64,000 bases of DNA from Antiquaquibacter metalliresistens (GTDB lineage Bacteria > Actinomycetota > Actinomycetes > Actinomycetales > Microbacteriaceae), in the NCBI RefSeq assembly GCF_029211225.1, contig NZ_JARGEM010000005.1, positions 186,001-250,000 of the forward strand. The letters run 5' to 3'. The notes under the pieces are model-generated. The model did not search any database, was not told the origin of the DNA, and saw only the letters and a list, made by a program, of their open reading frames with translations. A program made the translations under genes and the position numbers. Below, piece by piece: positions 7,899-15,824 of the stretch; positions within the stretch are counted from its first letter, which is position 1; each line of letters opens with the position of its first letter.

Positions 7899-9128
7899 AT
7901 GAACGCGCAGGCCGACATCGCGCAACGGGTGCGGGAGCGCGTGCGGCTCGACGGCGTCGACCTCGGCGCCGACCGGGATCTCGCGGCGAAGTATGTGCAC
8001 GACGAGGTGCGCCGCTACAGCGAGCGGGCGCTCGGCGGGTCGTTGCCGCTGTTGGAGAACGAGGCGGAGACCGCGCGGCAGGTGGTCGCGAGCCTGACCG
8101 GGTTCGGGCCGCTGCAGCCCTACCTCGACGATCCCGAGATCGAGGAGGTGTGGATCAACGCGCCCGATGCCGTGTTCGTCGCCCGGGGCGGCGTGCCCGA
8201 GCCGACCGGGCTGACCCTCACCGATGGGGAGGTGCGCGACCTGGTCGAGCGGATGCTGCAGTCCTCCGGTCGACGCGTCGACCTCAGTTCCCCGTTCGTC
8301 GACGCCTCGCTGCCCGACGGCTCCCGTCTGCATGTGGTGATCCCGGATATCACCCGCCGACACTGGGCGATCAACATCCGAAAGTTCAGCCGTCGGGTGC
8401 GCGACCTGCAGCGCCTCGTTGCCCTCGGCAGCCTCAGCCACCAGGCGAGCGAGTTCCTGCGGATGTGCGTGCTCGCGGGCTGCAACATCCTGGTCTCCGG
8501 CGCGACCCAGTCGGGCAAGACGACGATGCTCAACGCGCTGCTCGCGGCGGCGCGGCCGAGCGAGCGGGTCGTGACCGTGGAGGAGACCTTCGAGCTGGCG
8601 CCGGCATCCCGCGACGCGGTCGCGATGCAGTGCCGGCAGCCCTCCCTCGAGGGCACGGGCGAGGTCACGCTTCGTCGTCTCATCAAGGAGGCGTTGCGCA
8701 TGCGCCCCGACCGTCTCGTGGTCGGCGAGGTGCGCGAGGCGGAGTCCCTCGACCTGCTCATCGCGCTCAACTCGGGGTTGCCGGGCATGTCGAGCATCCA
8801 CGCCAACAGCGCGCGCGACGCGCTCGTGAAGCTCTCCACCCTGCCGCTGTTGGCGGGACGCAACATCGACTCCGGGTTCGTCGTGCCGACCGTGGCCGGC
8901 TGCATCGACCTCGTCGTGCACTGTGAACTCGGACGCTCGGGACAGCGGCGCGTCGTGGAGATCGTCACCCCGAGCGGCAACGTGACCGCGGGGGTGATCG
9001 AGGCGAGCCCCATCTTCGCGCTCTCGGGCGGTGAGCTCGTCGCGACCGGGGGATACCCCGCGCGCACGGGCAAGTTCGCCGCCGCCGGACTCGACCCGGC
9101 CACGGTGCTCGCGCGGGGTGCGGCGTGA
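7899..9128 (+). CDS. cpaF: Tad/Flp pilus secretion ATPase (CpaF/TadA)
   Basis: 409 aa. A cytoplasmic type II/IV-secretion ATPase that powers Flp pilus assembly. The N-terminal domain carries LTGFGPLQPYLDDPEIEEVW, typical of CpaF. Walker A is GATQSGKTT (201-209), the Asp box is TVEETFEL, and Walker B is RLVVGEVRE (272-280). The His box is in SSIHANSARDAL. It overlaps tadB by 4 bp (GTGA). There is no cpaE/ssd-type partner or prepilin peptidase in this window, so those components must lie elsewhere. Confidence 0.92.
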   Translation: MNAQADIAQRVRERVRLDGVDLGADRDLAAKYVHDEVRRYSERALGGSLPLLENEAETARQVVASLTGFGPLQPYLDDPEIEEVWINAPDAVFVARGGVPEPTGLTLTDGEVRDLVERMLQSSGRRVDLSSPFVDASLPDGSRLHVVIPDITRRHWAINIRKFSRRVRDLQRLVALGSLSHQASEFLRMCVLAGCNILVSGATQSGKTTMLNALLAAARPSERVVTVEETFELAPASRDAVAMQCRQPSLEGTGEVTLRRLIKEALRMRPDRLVVGEVREAESLDLLIALNSGLPGMSSIHANSARDALVKLSTLPLLAGRNIDSGFVVPTVAGCIDLVVHCELGRSGQRRVVEIVTPSGNVTAGVIEASPIFALSGGELVATGGYPARTGKFAAAGLDPATVLARGAA

Positions 9129-9979
9129 CGCTCGTCGCCGGCCTCGCGCTCGGGGCCGGACTGCTGCTGGTCATCTCGCCGTTCCTCTGGCCGCGCACCG
9201 CCCGCACCCCGCGGCGCGCGCTGCCCGGGTTGCGCGACCGGCTCGTGCAGGCGGGGCTGCAGCGCGTGAGTCCCGCCACCGTCATCGCCGTGTCGGTGCT
9301 GCTCGGCGTCGCCGGGGCGGCCCTCGCGTACGGCATCGTGCGGGTGAGCGTGCTCGCGGTCGCGGCGGGGGTCGTGGCATCCGTGACGCCGATGCTGGTG
9401 ATCTCGTGGCGCGCCCGCATGCGGCGTCGCGCTGTGCGGGTGATGTGGCCGGATGTCGTCGACCACCTCGTCTCGGCCGTGCGCTCCGGGCTCGCGCTGC
9501 CCGACGCTCTCGCGGGCCTGGCGGCCGCTGGGCCCGAGAGCTTGCGTCCCGCGTTCGCCGTGTTCGCTCGTGAGTACCGCGCGAGCGGCAACTTCGGGCT
9601 CTGCCTCGACGAGCTCAAGGCGCGGCTCGCCGACCCGGTTGCGGACCGCATCCTCGAGACGCTGCGCATGGCACGCGAGGTCGGCGGCAGCGAGTTGACG
9701 ACGGTGCTGCGCAACCTGGGCGCTGCGCTGCGCACGGATGCCGCGATCCGCTCCGAGGTCGAAGCCCGCCAGTCCTGGGTGGTGGTCGCCGCCCGCCTCG
9801 GGCTCGCGGCGCCCTGGATCGTGCTCGTGCTGCTCGCCACCCGGCCGGAGGCCGCGGCCGCCTACGACTCGCCGGGCGGCGTGGCGCTGATCGTCGGTGG
9901 GCTGGTCGTGACCGTGATCGCCTACCGCGTCATGCTCGCGCTCGGACGACTGCCCGAGGAACGGCGGTGGTTCGCGTGA
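9125..9979 (+). CDS. tadB: Tad pilus platform protein TadB (type II secretion F-domain)
   Basis: 284 aa. It starts with GTG overlapping the cpaF stop. There are hydrophobic segments near residues 2-20 and 55-105, and two at the C-terminus. Between them lies the cytoplasmic T2SSF helical domain (VVDHLVSAVRSGLALPDALAGL, then ILETLRMAREVGGSELTTVL). It should form the inner-membrane platform with TadC around the CpaF ATPase. Its stop overlaps the tadC GTG by 4 bp. Length and order match actinobacterial Tad loci. Confidence 0.88.
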   Translation: MTLVAGLALGAGLLLVISPFLWPRTARTPRRALPGLRDRLVQAGLQRVSPATVIAVSVLLGVAGAALAYGIVRVSVLAVAAGVVASVTPMLVISWRARMRRRAVRVMWPDVVDHLVSAVRSGLALPDALAGLAAAGPESLRPAFAVFAREYRASGNFGLCLDELKARLADPVADRILETLRMAREVGGSELTTVLRNLGAALRTDAAIRSEVEARQSWVVVAARLGLAAPWIVLVLLATRPEAAAAYDSPGGVALIVGGLVVTVIAYRVMLALGRLPEERRWFA

Positions 9980-10905
9980 GCGTCGCGCTCGCTTGGGCCG
10001 TGCTCGCCGGCCTCGCCCTCGGCGTGGGGTTGTGGAGCCTCGCCAGTCTCGCGCCGCGCATGAGCCGACCGCGCCTGGCCCGCCGCGTCGCGCCATACCT
10101 CGGTGACATCTCGCCCGCCGCCCGTGAGGCGCTCGCACCCCCGGCGCCCGGGCCGCTGCCGGTGTTCGGGGTGCTGCTGCAACCGCTGCTCTCGCGCGGG
10201 CAACGCCTCCTGGGCGGGGTGCTCGGTGGCTCGGAGATCCTGGCTCGGCGTCTGCGCCAAGCGGGCTCCTCGCTGACCGTCGAGGCCTTCCGCGGTCAGC
10301 AAGTGCTGTGGGGACTCGTCGGCGCCGCGCTCGGGGTCGGCGCCGCGCTCGCCGGCGCGCAGCTCCCGCTCGGGGTGCGGGCCGTCACCGTGGTCGTCTT
10401 CGCCGTCGGCGGCGTCGTCGGCAGGGATGTCGTACTCCAACGTGCCGCGAAGGCCCGCCTCACCCGGCTGTCGAGTGAGCTGCCCGTCGTGCTCGAGTTC
10501 CTCACGCTGAGCCTCTCCGCGGGGGAGGGACTGCTCGACGCGATCCGGCGGGTGGCGCGGGTCAGTCGCGGTGAGCTCGCGGTGGAGTTGGCGGGGGTCG
10601 TGGCATCCGTCAACACCGGCTTGCCGTTCGGCGAGACGCTCGCCGCGCTCGCTCGCGACCTCGAGCTGCCGGCCTTCACGCGCTGCGTCGAACAGTTGGT
10701 CGGCGCGCTCGAGCGCGGCACGCCGCTCGCCGAGGTGCTGCGCGCCCAGGCGCAGGACGCCCGCGACGACGCCAAGCGCGAGCTGCTGGAGACCGCGGGC
10801 AAGAAGGAGGTCGCGATGCTGTTCCCGCTGGTCTTCCTGATCCTGCCGGTGACGATCGCGTTCGCGATCTTCCCGGGGATCTTCGTGCTGCAGGTGGGGT
10901 TCTAG
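9976..10905 (+). CDS. tadC: Tad pilus platform protein TadC (type II secretion F-domain)
   Basis: 309 aa from the GTG at 9976, which overlaps the tadB stop (GTGA). An in-frame GTG at 9967 would overlap further and is less likely. The T2SSF domain is ELPVVLEFLTLSLSAGEGLLDAIRRV, then the GLPFGETLAALARDLELPAF region and LLETAGKKEVAMLFPLVFLILPV, the conserved C-terminal helix of TadC. Transmembrane helices lie near residues 5-25, 110-150 and 280-300. It partners TadB in pilus assembly. The pilin and minor pilins that normally follow directly are displaced 3.4 kb downstream. Confidence 0.88.
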   Translation: MSVALAWAVLAGLALGVGLWSLASLAPRMSRPRLARRVAPYLGDISPAAREALAPPAPGPLPVFGVLLQPLLSRGQRLLGGVLGGSEILARRLRQAGSSLTVEAFRGQQVLWGLVGAALGVGAALAGAQLPLGVRAVTVVVFAVGGVVGRDVVLQRAAKARLTRLSSELPVVLEFLTLSLSAGEGLLDAIRRVARVSRGELAVELAGVVASVNTGLPFGETLAALARDLELPAFTRCVEQLVGALERGTPLAEVLRAQAQDARDDAKRELLETAGKKEVAMLFPLVFLILPVTIAFAIFPGIFVLQVGF

Positions 10906-10906
10906 G

Positions 10907-10924
10907 TTGCTAGCATTGCTAGCA
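10907..10924. promoter_or_regulatory. Tandem operator in front of the FitAB toxin-antitoxin
   Basis: Two perfect head-to-tail copies of TTGCTAGCA (10907-10915 and 10916-10924). Each contains the palindrome GCTAGC. They end in the AGGAGG ribosome-binding site of the antitoxin gene. Ribbon-helix-helix antitoxins bind short palindromes in tandem, so this is the likely autoregulatory operator. Confidence 0.6.
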
Positions 10925-10933
10925 GGAGGCGAG

Positions 10934-11161
10934 ATGGCGGCGATCACCGTGCGGAACCTGGATGACGACGTGCAGCGTCGCATCAAGCTGCGCGCCGCTC
11001 GCAACAACCGCTCGATGGAGGCGGAAGCCCGGGCGATCCTGACCTCGGCGGTCGAGCGCGGCGGTTTCGTGGAGGCGTGGCTCGAACTCGCCGACGAGCA
11101 TCGCGGACTCGAACTCGCGCTCCCGGAGCGCAGCAGCGCGCGGGACGTCGACCTCGAGTGA
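10934..11161 (+). CDS. FitA/VapB-like ribbon-helix-helix antitoxin
   Basis: 75 aa from the ATG at 10934, with AGGAGG 4 nt upstream. The N-terminus MAAITVRNLDDDVQRRIKLR and RAARNNRSMEAEARAIL match the FitA/StbC class of ribbon-helix-helix DNA-binding antitoxins. The C-terminal tail (EHRGLELALPERSSARD) would wrap and inhibit the PIN toxin. Its stop overlaps the toxin GTG by 4 bp, the usual coupling for a toxin-antitoxin pair. A second start codon 27 nt upstream lies inside the operator repeat and is not credible. Confidence 0.85.
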   Translation: MAAITVRNLDDDVQRRIKLRAARNNRSMEAEARAILTSAVERGGFVEAWLELADEHRGLELALPERSSARDVDLE

Positions 11162-11565
11162 TCCTGCTCGACACCAACGTGCTGTCCGAGCCGCTGCGGC
11201 AGCGCCCGGATGCCGCGGTGCTCTCGTGGCTCGCAGTCCACCCGGAGGCGGCGATCACCGCGATCACGGTCGGTGAGCTGCTCGTCGGGGTCGGGCGCCT
11301 TCCCGCCGGAGCGCGCCGTGAGAGTCTCGCCACCGCGATCGACCGCGCGATCGGGCGGGCCGACGTGCTCGACTACGATGAGGCGGCCGCGCGCGCCTAC
11401 GCACGGATTCAAGAGCAACGACGCGGCGCCGGGCACCCACTCGCCGTCGAAGACGGGATGATCGCCGCGATCTGCCTCGCCAACGACGCCGCGCTCGCCA
11501 CCCGCAACACGCGCGACTTCGAGGGCCTCGGTGTCGAGCTCATCGATCCCTGGGAGCATACCTAG
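11158..11565 (+). CDS. FitB/VapC-like PIN-domain toxin
   Basis: 135 aa from a GTG overlapping the antitoxin stop. It is a PIN-domain endoribonuclease toxin. The N-terminal ILLDTNVLSEPLRQ carries the first catalytic Asp (Asp5). VGELLVGVGRLP supplies the conserved Glu, and VEDGMIAAICLANDAALATRNTRDF supplies the remaining acidic residues, matching FitB. With the RHH antitoxin it forms a type II pair. It sits in an islet that interrupts the Tad pilus operon between tadC and flp. The likely targets are tRNA or rRNA, as for other VapC/FitB proteins (family knowledge). Confidence 0.87.
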   Translation: MILLDTNVLSEPLRQRPDAAVLSWLAVHPEAAITAITVGELLVGVGRLPAGARRESLATAIDRAIGRADVLDYDEAAARAYARIQEQRRGAGHPLAVEDGMIAAICLANDAALATRNTRDFEGLGVELIDPWEHT

Positions 11566-11598
11566 AACCACGCTGTACCTAGAACCGCAAGGTATAGT
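11559..11598 (+). promoter_or_regulatory. padR promoter with repeated operator elements
   Basis: Two exact copies of TACCTAGAACC (11559-11569 and 11576-11586) lie 17 bp apart. The second also forms an inverted repeat TACCT...AGGTA (11576-11580/11590-11594). A TATAGT -10 (11593-11598) is 6 nt from the GTG of padR, predicting a leaderless mRNA. Autorepression by the PadR protein is the likely role. The first copy overlaps the stop of the toxin gene. Confidence 0.55.
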
Positions 11599-11604
11599 GG
11601 CCGC

Positions 11605-11952
11605 GTGAACATCGACAAGGACCTCGTCGCCGCGATGGCGACCCCTCTCGTGCTCGCGATCCTCGTGGAGGGCGCGAGCTACGGCTACGCGATCCTCAAG
11701 CGGGTGCGCGAGCTCTCCGGCGGCGATCTGGAATGGACCGACGGGATGCTTTACCCGCTGCTGCACCGCCTGGAACGCCTCGGCAGCATCCGTGCGGAGT
11801 GGGGAGTCTCGCCCGAGGGCCGACGCCGCAAGTACTACGAGATCACCGAGCAGGGCACCGCGCAGCTCGCGGAGCAGCGTAAGCAGTGGGAGACCGCCAA
11901 CCGCACGCTCGGCGGCCTCTGGGGTCTGACGGCGCCGGCGGTGGGCGCATGA
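11605..11952 (+). CDS. PadR-family transcriptional regulator
   Basis: 115 aa. A short PadR protein with a winged helix-turn-helix. MATPLVLAILVEGASYGYAILKRV and TDGMLYPLLHRLERLGSI are the hallmark blocks (SYGYxI...LYPxLxRLExxG), followed by the wing RRKYYEITEQG. The GTG start is 6 nt after a TATAGT -10. Its stop overlaps the ATG of the following membrane protein (ATGA). Pairing with an N-terminal HAAS/permease-prefix protein is a recurring PadR context, usually with autorepression of the pair. Confidence 0.9.
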   Translation: MNIDKDLVAAMATPLVLAILVEGASYGYAILKRVRELSGGDLEWTDGMLYPLLHRLERLGSIRAEWGVSPEGRRRKYYEITEQGTAQLAEQRKQWETANRTLGGLWGLTAPAVGA

Positions 11953-13289
11953 GCGCGGCGCTGGAGGCACGCATCGACCAGTGGCGCGTCGCGGTGCTGC
12001 GCGGCCGCACGGTCGACGCGGCGGACGCCGACGAGCTCGAGAGTCACCTGCGCGAGCAGATCGCCGACCTCGAGACCGCGGGCCTGAGCGATGACGAGGC
12101 GTTCCTCATCGCGGTGCGGCGGCTCGGCGCGGCCGACCGGCTCACCGCCGAGTTCGCGCGCGAGCACGGCGACCGGCTGTGGAAGCAGCTGACCGTCGCC
12201 CCCGTCGAAGAGGGGCCGCGGCGGCAGCTGCTGGTGATGCTCGGCTTCGCCGCGGTCGCGGCGGTGCTCATCCAGGTCGGCCGCCTCACGGCTGAGGCAT
12301 CGGGCCCCAGCACCGGGTGGATTCTGCGTGACGCGAGCCTGTTCGTGCTGCCCGTGCTCATCGCCTACTTCGCGGTGCTGCGACGGATGCCGTGGCGCCG
12401 CATCGTCGCGCTCGCCGGCACGGTCGTGCTGCTCGCCGCGATCGCGAACGTGTTCCCCTTCGTGCTGGGCGGCAGCACCGAGGTGCTCGTCGCTATTCAC
12501 CTTCCGGTGGCGCTGTGGCTCGTCGTGGGTGCGGCCTACCTCGGCGGCGACATCCGTTCCTCGAACCGCCGCATGGATTTCGTGCGCTTCAGCGGTGAGT
12601 GGGCGATCTACTTCACCCTGATCGCGCTCGGCGGCGCCGTGCTGCTCGGGCTCACCGCGGCGGTGCTCACCCCGATCGCACCCGATGCGATGCAGCCGAT
12701 TCTCACGTGGGTGCTGCCATCCGGCGCGGCTGCCGCCGTGATCGTCGCCGCGTGGCTGGTGGAGGCCAAGAAGAGCATCATCGAGAACCTCGCGCCCGTG
12801 CTCACCGCCATCTTCACGCCGCTGTTCGCGGTGATGCTGCTCGGCTCGGCGCTCGCCTATGCGATCACCGGTCTCGGCCGCGACTTCGATCGCGACCTGC
12901 TCACGGTCTTCGACGTGCTGCTACTCGTCGTCGTCGCGCTCGTCGTCTACGGCATCTCCGCTCGCGACGCGACCCGCGGCGCCGGGGCGATGGACGTCAT
13001 CCGGCTCGTCGCGGTCGTCGCGGCGATCGTGCTCGACCTGCTCGTGCTCGTCGCGATGCTGGCCCGGGTCGGCGAGCTGGGATTCACGCCGAACCGGCTC
13101 GTGGCGCTCGGCCTCAACGTGATCCTGCTCGTCAACCTGCTCGGCACGGCGTGGCTCACGCTGCGGCTGCTCACCGGGCACGGGCAAGCGGTGCGCATCG
13201 AGCGCTGGCAGACCGAATATCTCGCCGCGTTCGCCGTGTGGGTGGCGTTCGTGCTCGTCGCGGTGCCCCCGATCTTCGGGTTCGCGTAG
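11949..13289 (+). CDS. HAAS/permease-prefix-domain membrane protein
   Basis: 446 aa. The N-terminal ~80 residues form the soluble helical domain often found downstream of PadR genes (ELESHLREQIADLETAGLSD, then DEAFLIAVRRLG). About eleven hydrophobic segments follow from residue ~95 to the end. There is no ABC-permease or catalytic motif. The ATG overlaps the padR stop, so the two are coupled. By family analogy it probably senses or responds to membrane conditions with PadR controlling its level; the function itself is not known. Its stop lies 3 bp from the convergent lipase gene. Confidence 0.75.
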   Translation: MSAALEARIDQWRVAVLRGRTVDAADADELESHLREQIADLETAGLSDDEAFLIAVRRLGAADRLTAEFAREHGDRLWKQLTVAPVEEGPRRQLLVMLGFAAVAAVLIQVGRLTAEASGPSTGWILRDASLFVLPVLIAYFAVLRRMPWRRIVALAGTVVLLAAIANVFPFVLGGSTEVLVAIHLPVALWLVVGAAYLGGDIRSSNRRMDFVRFSGEWAIYFTLIALGGAVLLGLTAAVLTPIAPDAMQPILTWVLPSGAAAAVIVAAWLVEAKKSIIENLAPVLTAIFTPLFAVMLLGSALAYAITGLGRDFDRDLLTVFDVLLLVVVALVVYGISARDATRGAGAMDVIRLVAVVAAIVLDLLVLVAMLARVGELGFTPNRLVALGLNVILLVNLLGTAWLTLRLLTGHGQAVRIERWQTEYLAAFAVWVAFVLVAVPPIFGFA

Positions 13290-13292
13290 GGC

Positions 13293-14234
13293 TCAGATCG
13301 CGGCGGTCTCGATCGCCTGGTGCACCGCCTCGAGCACCTCCGGGTCCCAGGTGAGCGCGGTGCTCCAGTCGAGCCCGGCGGCATCCGAGATGAAGATGCT
13401 GTGCGTGCGTTCGAAGGTCAGCGTGCGCCGGTGCGGCAGCACGGATGCCGGCACCTCGGTCGCGAGCGCGCTCCAGGGCGACACGAGCCCGTCGTGGGGC
13501 CAGTACTCGGGAGAGCCGTCGGCGGTGAAGCGCGAGCCGGCGATGAGCATGACCGGGATGTCATCGAGCACGCCGGTCTGGAACTCGTTCCAGCCGCCGG
13601 GGCCGGTGAGGTACCTCCTGGTGACCTCCTGCGCGGCGCCGACCGGGATCGAGTCGGCGCGCTTCTTGAACTCCTGCACGACGAGCTCCGAGAAGCGGTC
13701 GCCGGCGCACACCGAGAGGTCCACATCGCCCACCGCGTAGTCGGAGACGATCGCACCCTGCCACGGGGTGCCGAGCGTCGTGAGCGACCGCACACGGATC
13801 GGGGATGCCGTGGCCTTCAGCACCCGGATCGCCGCCCGCGAGAACAGCCCACCCATCGAGTGCGCCACGAGGTCGATCGTGTCGACGCCGTAGTCGCTGT
13901 GCAGAAAGCCGAGGAATCGCGCGAGGTGCTCCCCGGCGAGATCGATGTCGCCCGTGGAGTTGACCGTGAGGTGATCGGGGAGGTCGAACGGCATCCCGCC
14001 GAACGGCCCGAAACCGGTGAGCTGCTCGACGACTCGGCCGCGCGCGTTCATCGCGGGAGAGGTGTAGACGGCGTGGCCCCTGGCGAGCAGGAACTCGCGC
14101 AGGGCGGTGTCGGTGTTGCCGGCGGCGAGGCCTGTCGTGCAGGCGCGGTCGGGCGTCGTGAACGGCGAGATGGCATCCCCACCGGAGACGATGACGACGG
14201 CGCGGGACGAGGAGGCGGCGGGATCGGTGACCAT
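13293..14234 (-). CDS. Alpha/beta-hydrolase, lipase-like
   Basis: 313 aa. The nucleophile elbow is VAHSMGGLFSRA near residue 128 (A-H-S-M-G), typical of triacylglycerol lipase/esterase folds. The catalytic Asp is likely in EYWPHDGLVSPWSA and the His in ERTHSIFISDAAG near the C-terminus. An upstream strand with VVIVSGGDAISPF may give the oxyanion loop. No signal peptide is visible, so a cytoplasmic location is likely. The ATG at 14234 is used; further upstream the frame is open but lacks a family-like sequence. It is part of the islet splitting the Tad locus and is transcribed against it. Substrate unknown. Confidence 0.72.
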   Translation of the reverse strand: MVTDPAASSSRAVVIVSGGDAISPFTTPDRACTTGLAAGNTDTALREFLLARGHAVYTSPAMNARGRVVEQLTGFGPFGGMPFDLPDHLTVNSTGDIDLAGEHLARFLGFLHSDYGVDTIDLVAHSMGGLFSRAAIRVLKATASPIRVRSLTTLGTPWQGAIVSDYAVGDVDLSVCAGDRFSELVVQEFKKRADSIPVGAAQEVTRRYLTGPGGWNEFQTGVLDDIPVMLIAGSRFTADGSPEYWPHDGLVSPWSALATEVPASVLPHRRTLTFERTHSIFISDAAGLDWSTALTWDPEVLEAVHQAIETAAI

Positions 14235-14312
14235 GGCAATGAGCAGTATCCCACCGCGGCGGGCTGTGGATAGGCACGAACGTCCCGTGCTCGCCGCGCG
14301 CACAATGCCAGC

Positions 14313-14477
14313 ATGCGCACACTCATCAAGCGGCTGGCCTCCGACCGCGGCGACGTGCCCGGCTGGGTGCTCATCACGCTCATGACGGCCGGCCTTGTGA
14401 TCATCATCTGGGGCCTCGCGGGCCCGGCGCTCGGCAGCGTGTTCCAGCAGGCGATCGAGCGGGTCACCGGGTTCTGA
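14313..14477 (+). CDS. Small Flp-type pilin-like protein of the Tad locus
   Basis: 54 aa: a charged leader (MRTLIKRLASDRGDVPGW) followed by one long hydrophobic helix (VLITLMTAGLVIIIWGLAG) and a short tail. Short single-helix proteins of this kind sit between tadC and tadE in actinobacterial Tad loci and are taken as Flp-like pilin or pilin-like subunits. The DRGD-V-PGW boundary could be the processing region, but no clear G/XXXXEY prepilin peptidase site is visible. It is separated from tadE by 3 bp. Easily missed because of its size. Confidence 0.7.
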   Translation: MRTLIKRLASDRGDVPGWVLITLMTAGLVIIIWGLAGPALGSVFQQAIERVTGF

Positions 14478-14480
14478 GCG

Positions 14481-14870
14481 GTGCGGCGACTGGGGGATGA
14501 CACGGGCTCCGCGGTCGCGGAGTTCGTGATGGTCTCGGCGCTGCTGACCGTGCTCGTGCTCAGCGTCATCCAACTGGGACTCGTGCTGCTGATCCGCAAC
14601 ACCGTACTCGACGCCGCCGCGGAGGGCGCGCGGTTCGGCGCGCTCGCGGACAACTCGCTGGCCGATGGCGTCGCTCGTGCCGAAGACCTGATCGCCGCCG
14701 CGCTCGGCCCGAGTTACGCGAACGATGTCGCGGCGTCCACGGGCAGCTATCTCGGGCATCCCGCGGTCATCGTTACCGTGCGGGCACCGCTGCCGCTGAT
14801 CGGCCTGGTCGGTCTGCCGGACGGGATGGAGGTGACCGGTCATGCCGCGATCGAGACGCTCGGTCGATGA
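14481..14870 (+). CDS. tadE: TadE-family minor pilin/pseudopilin
   Basis: 129 aa from a GTG 3 bp after the flp-like stop. The TadE signature is DDTGSAVAEFVMVSALLTVLV: a Gly-Ser-Ala..EF motif followed by a single N-terminal transmembrane helix. The short extracytoplasmic domain follows (AAAEGARFGALADN...). TadE-like proteins are minor pilins required for Flp pilus formation. The 3' end overlaps the next gene by 29 bp. Confidence 0.85.
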   Translation: MRRLGDDTGSAVAEFVMVSALLTVLVLSVIQLGLVLLIRNTVLDAAAEGARFGALADNSLADGVARAEDLIAAALGPSYANDVAASTGSYLGHPAVIVTVRAPLPLIGLVGLPDGMEVTGHAAIETLGR

Positions 14871-15333
14871 GCGCTGGGCCGAGGCGCGCGGGGCTGACAC
14901 GCGCTGGGCCGATGAGCGCGGATCGGCATCCCTCGAGTTCATCGGGGCGGGCCTCGTGCTGCTCGTGCCGCTGGTCTACCTCGTGCTCGTGATGGCGGCG
15001 ATCCAGGCCGGTGCGCTCGCGGTGGAGGGGGCGGCCCGGCAGGCGGCGCGCGTCTTCGTGCAGTCGGCCGATGCCGGCAGCGCCGAGGCGGCCGCGATCC
15101 GTGCGGTCGAGTTCGCGCTGGCCGACCACGGGCTGGATGTCGCCGACGCCGACATTGCCGTCACCTGCTCCGCGAGCCCGTGCCTGACCCGCCGCGAGTT
15201 CGTCACCGTCACCGTCGGGCTCGAGGTGCCGCTGCCGCTCGTGCCCTCGGTGCTGCAGGGCTCGTTCCCGCTCGCGGTGCCGCTCGACGCGCAGGCGACG
15301 CAGCAGGTCTCGCGGTTCTGGGGCGGCCGGTGA
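14842..15333 (+). CDS. Second TadE/TadF-like pilus protein
   Basis: 163 aa from an ATG that lies 29 bp inside the end of tadE. The N-terminus contains a short internal repeat (RWAEARGAD / RWADERGSA), then SASLEFIGAGLVLLVPLVYLVLVM, a TadE/F-type helix with the conserved S..EF before it. The exported part contains a Cys pair (TCSASPCLT) that could form a disulfide. It overlaps the next gene by 4 bp (GTGA). The order matches the tadE-tadF-tadG minor pilins of other actinobacteria. Confidence 0.8.
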   Translation: MPRSRRSVDERWAEARGADTRWADERGSASLEFIGAGLVLLVPLVYLVLVMAAIQAGALAVEGAARQAARVFVQSADAGSAEAAAIRAVEFALADHGLDVADADIAVTCSASPCLTRREFVTVTVGLEVPLPLVPSVLQGSFPLAVPLDAQATQQVSRFWGGR

Positions 15334-15758
15334 ACCTGCGTGACGACGAGGGGTCCACCCTGCCGCTGACGATCTTCTTCGGCTTCCTCTCGCTCGTGCT
15401 CGTGCTGCTCGTCGTCTCCGCGACCTCGCTCTACCTCGAACGCAAGCGGCTCTTCACCCTCGCCGACGGTGCTGCGCTCGTCGGCGCCGAGGCGTTCGAG
15501 CTCGCGGACGTGCGCGCGACGGCCGCGGGCTTCCGCCCAACCCTGGAGTCCGCGGATGTCGCCGCCGCCGTCACCGCCTACCTCGCCGGCCATCCCGCCG
15601 ACTTCGCCGACCTCGCCGTCGATCGGGCCGAGACGGTGGACGGCCGCAGCGCGACCGTGGAGCTCTCGGCCACGTGGCATCCGCCCGTGCTCTCGCTGCT
15701 CGTGCCCGAGGGCCTGCGCATCGAGGTGACGGCGGTCGCCCGTTCGGTGTTCTCGTGA
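15330..15758 (+). CDS. TadG-like (Rv3654c-type) pilus-associated protein
   Basis: 142 aa from a GTG overlapping the previous stop. The N-terminus NLRDDEGSTLPLTIFFGFLSLVLVLLVVSAT is a G-S-x-L-P-L motif followed by one transmembrane helix, as in actinobacterial TadG-like/Rv3654c proteins. The helix is followed by LYLERKRLFTLADGAALVGAEAF, the conserved R..L...D.AA..GA block of the TadG N-terminal domain. It is the last gene of the Tad locus. A role in the pilus or its surface assembly is inferred from position. Confidence 0.8.
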   Translation: MNLRDDEGSTLPLTIFFGFLSLVLVLLVVSATSLYLERKRLFTLADGAALVGAEAFELADVRATAAGFRPTLESADVAAAVTAYLAGHPADFADLAVDRAETVDGRSATVELSATWHPPVLSLLVPEGLRIEVTAVARSVFS

Positions 15759-15824
15759 CGCGGCTGCGGTCACGACACCCCGCGGGGCTTTCGGTGAGCG
15801 TTCCTCGCCTGGCAGGATGAATCG

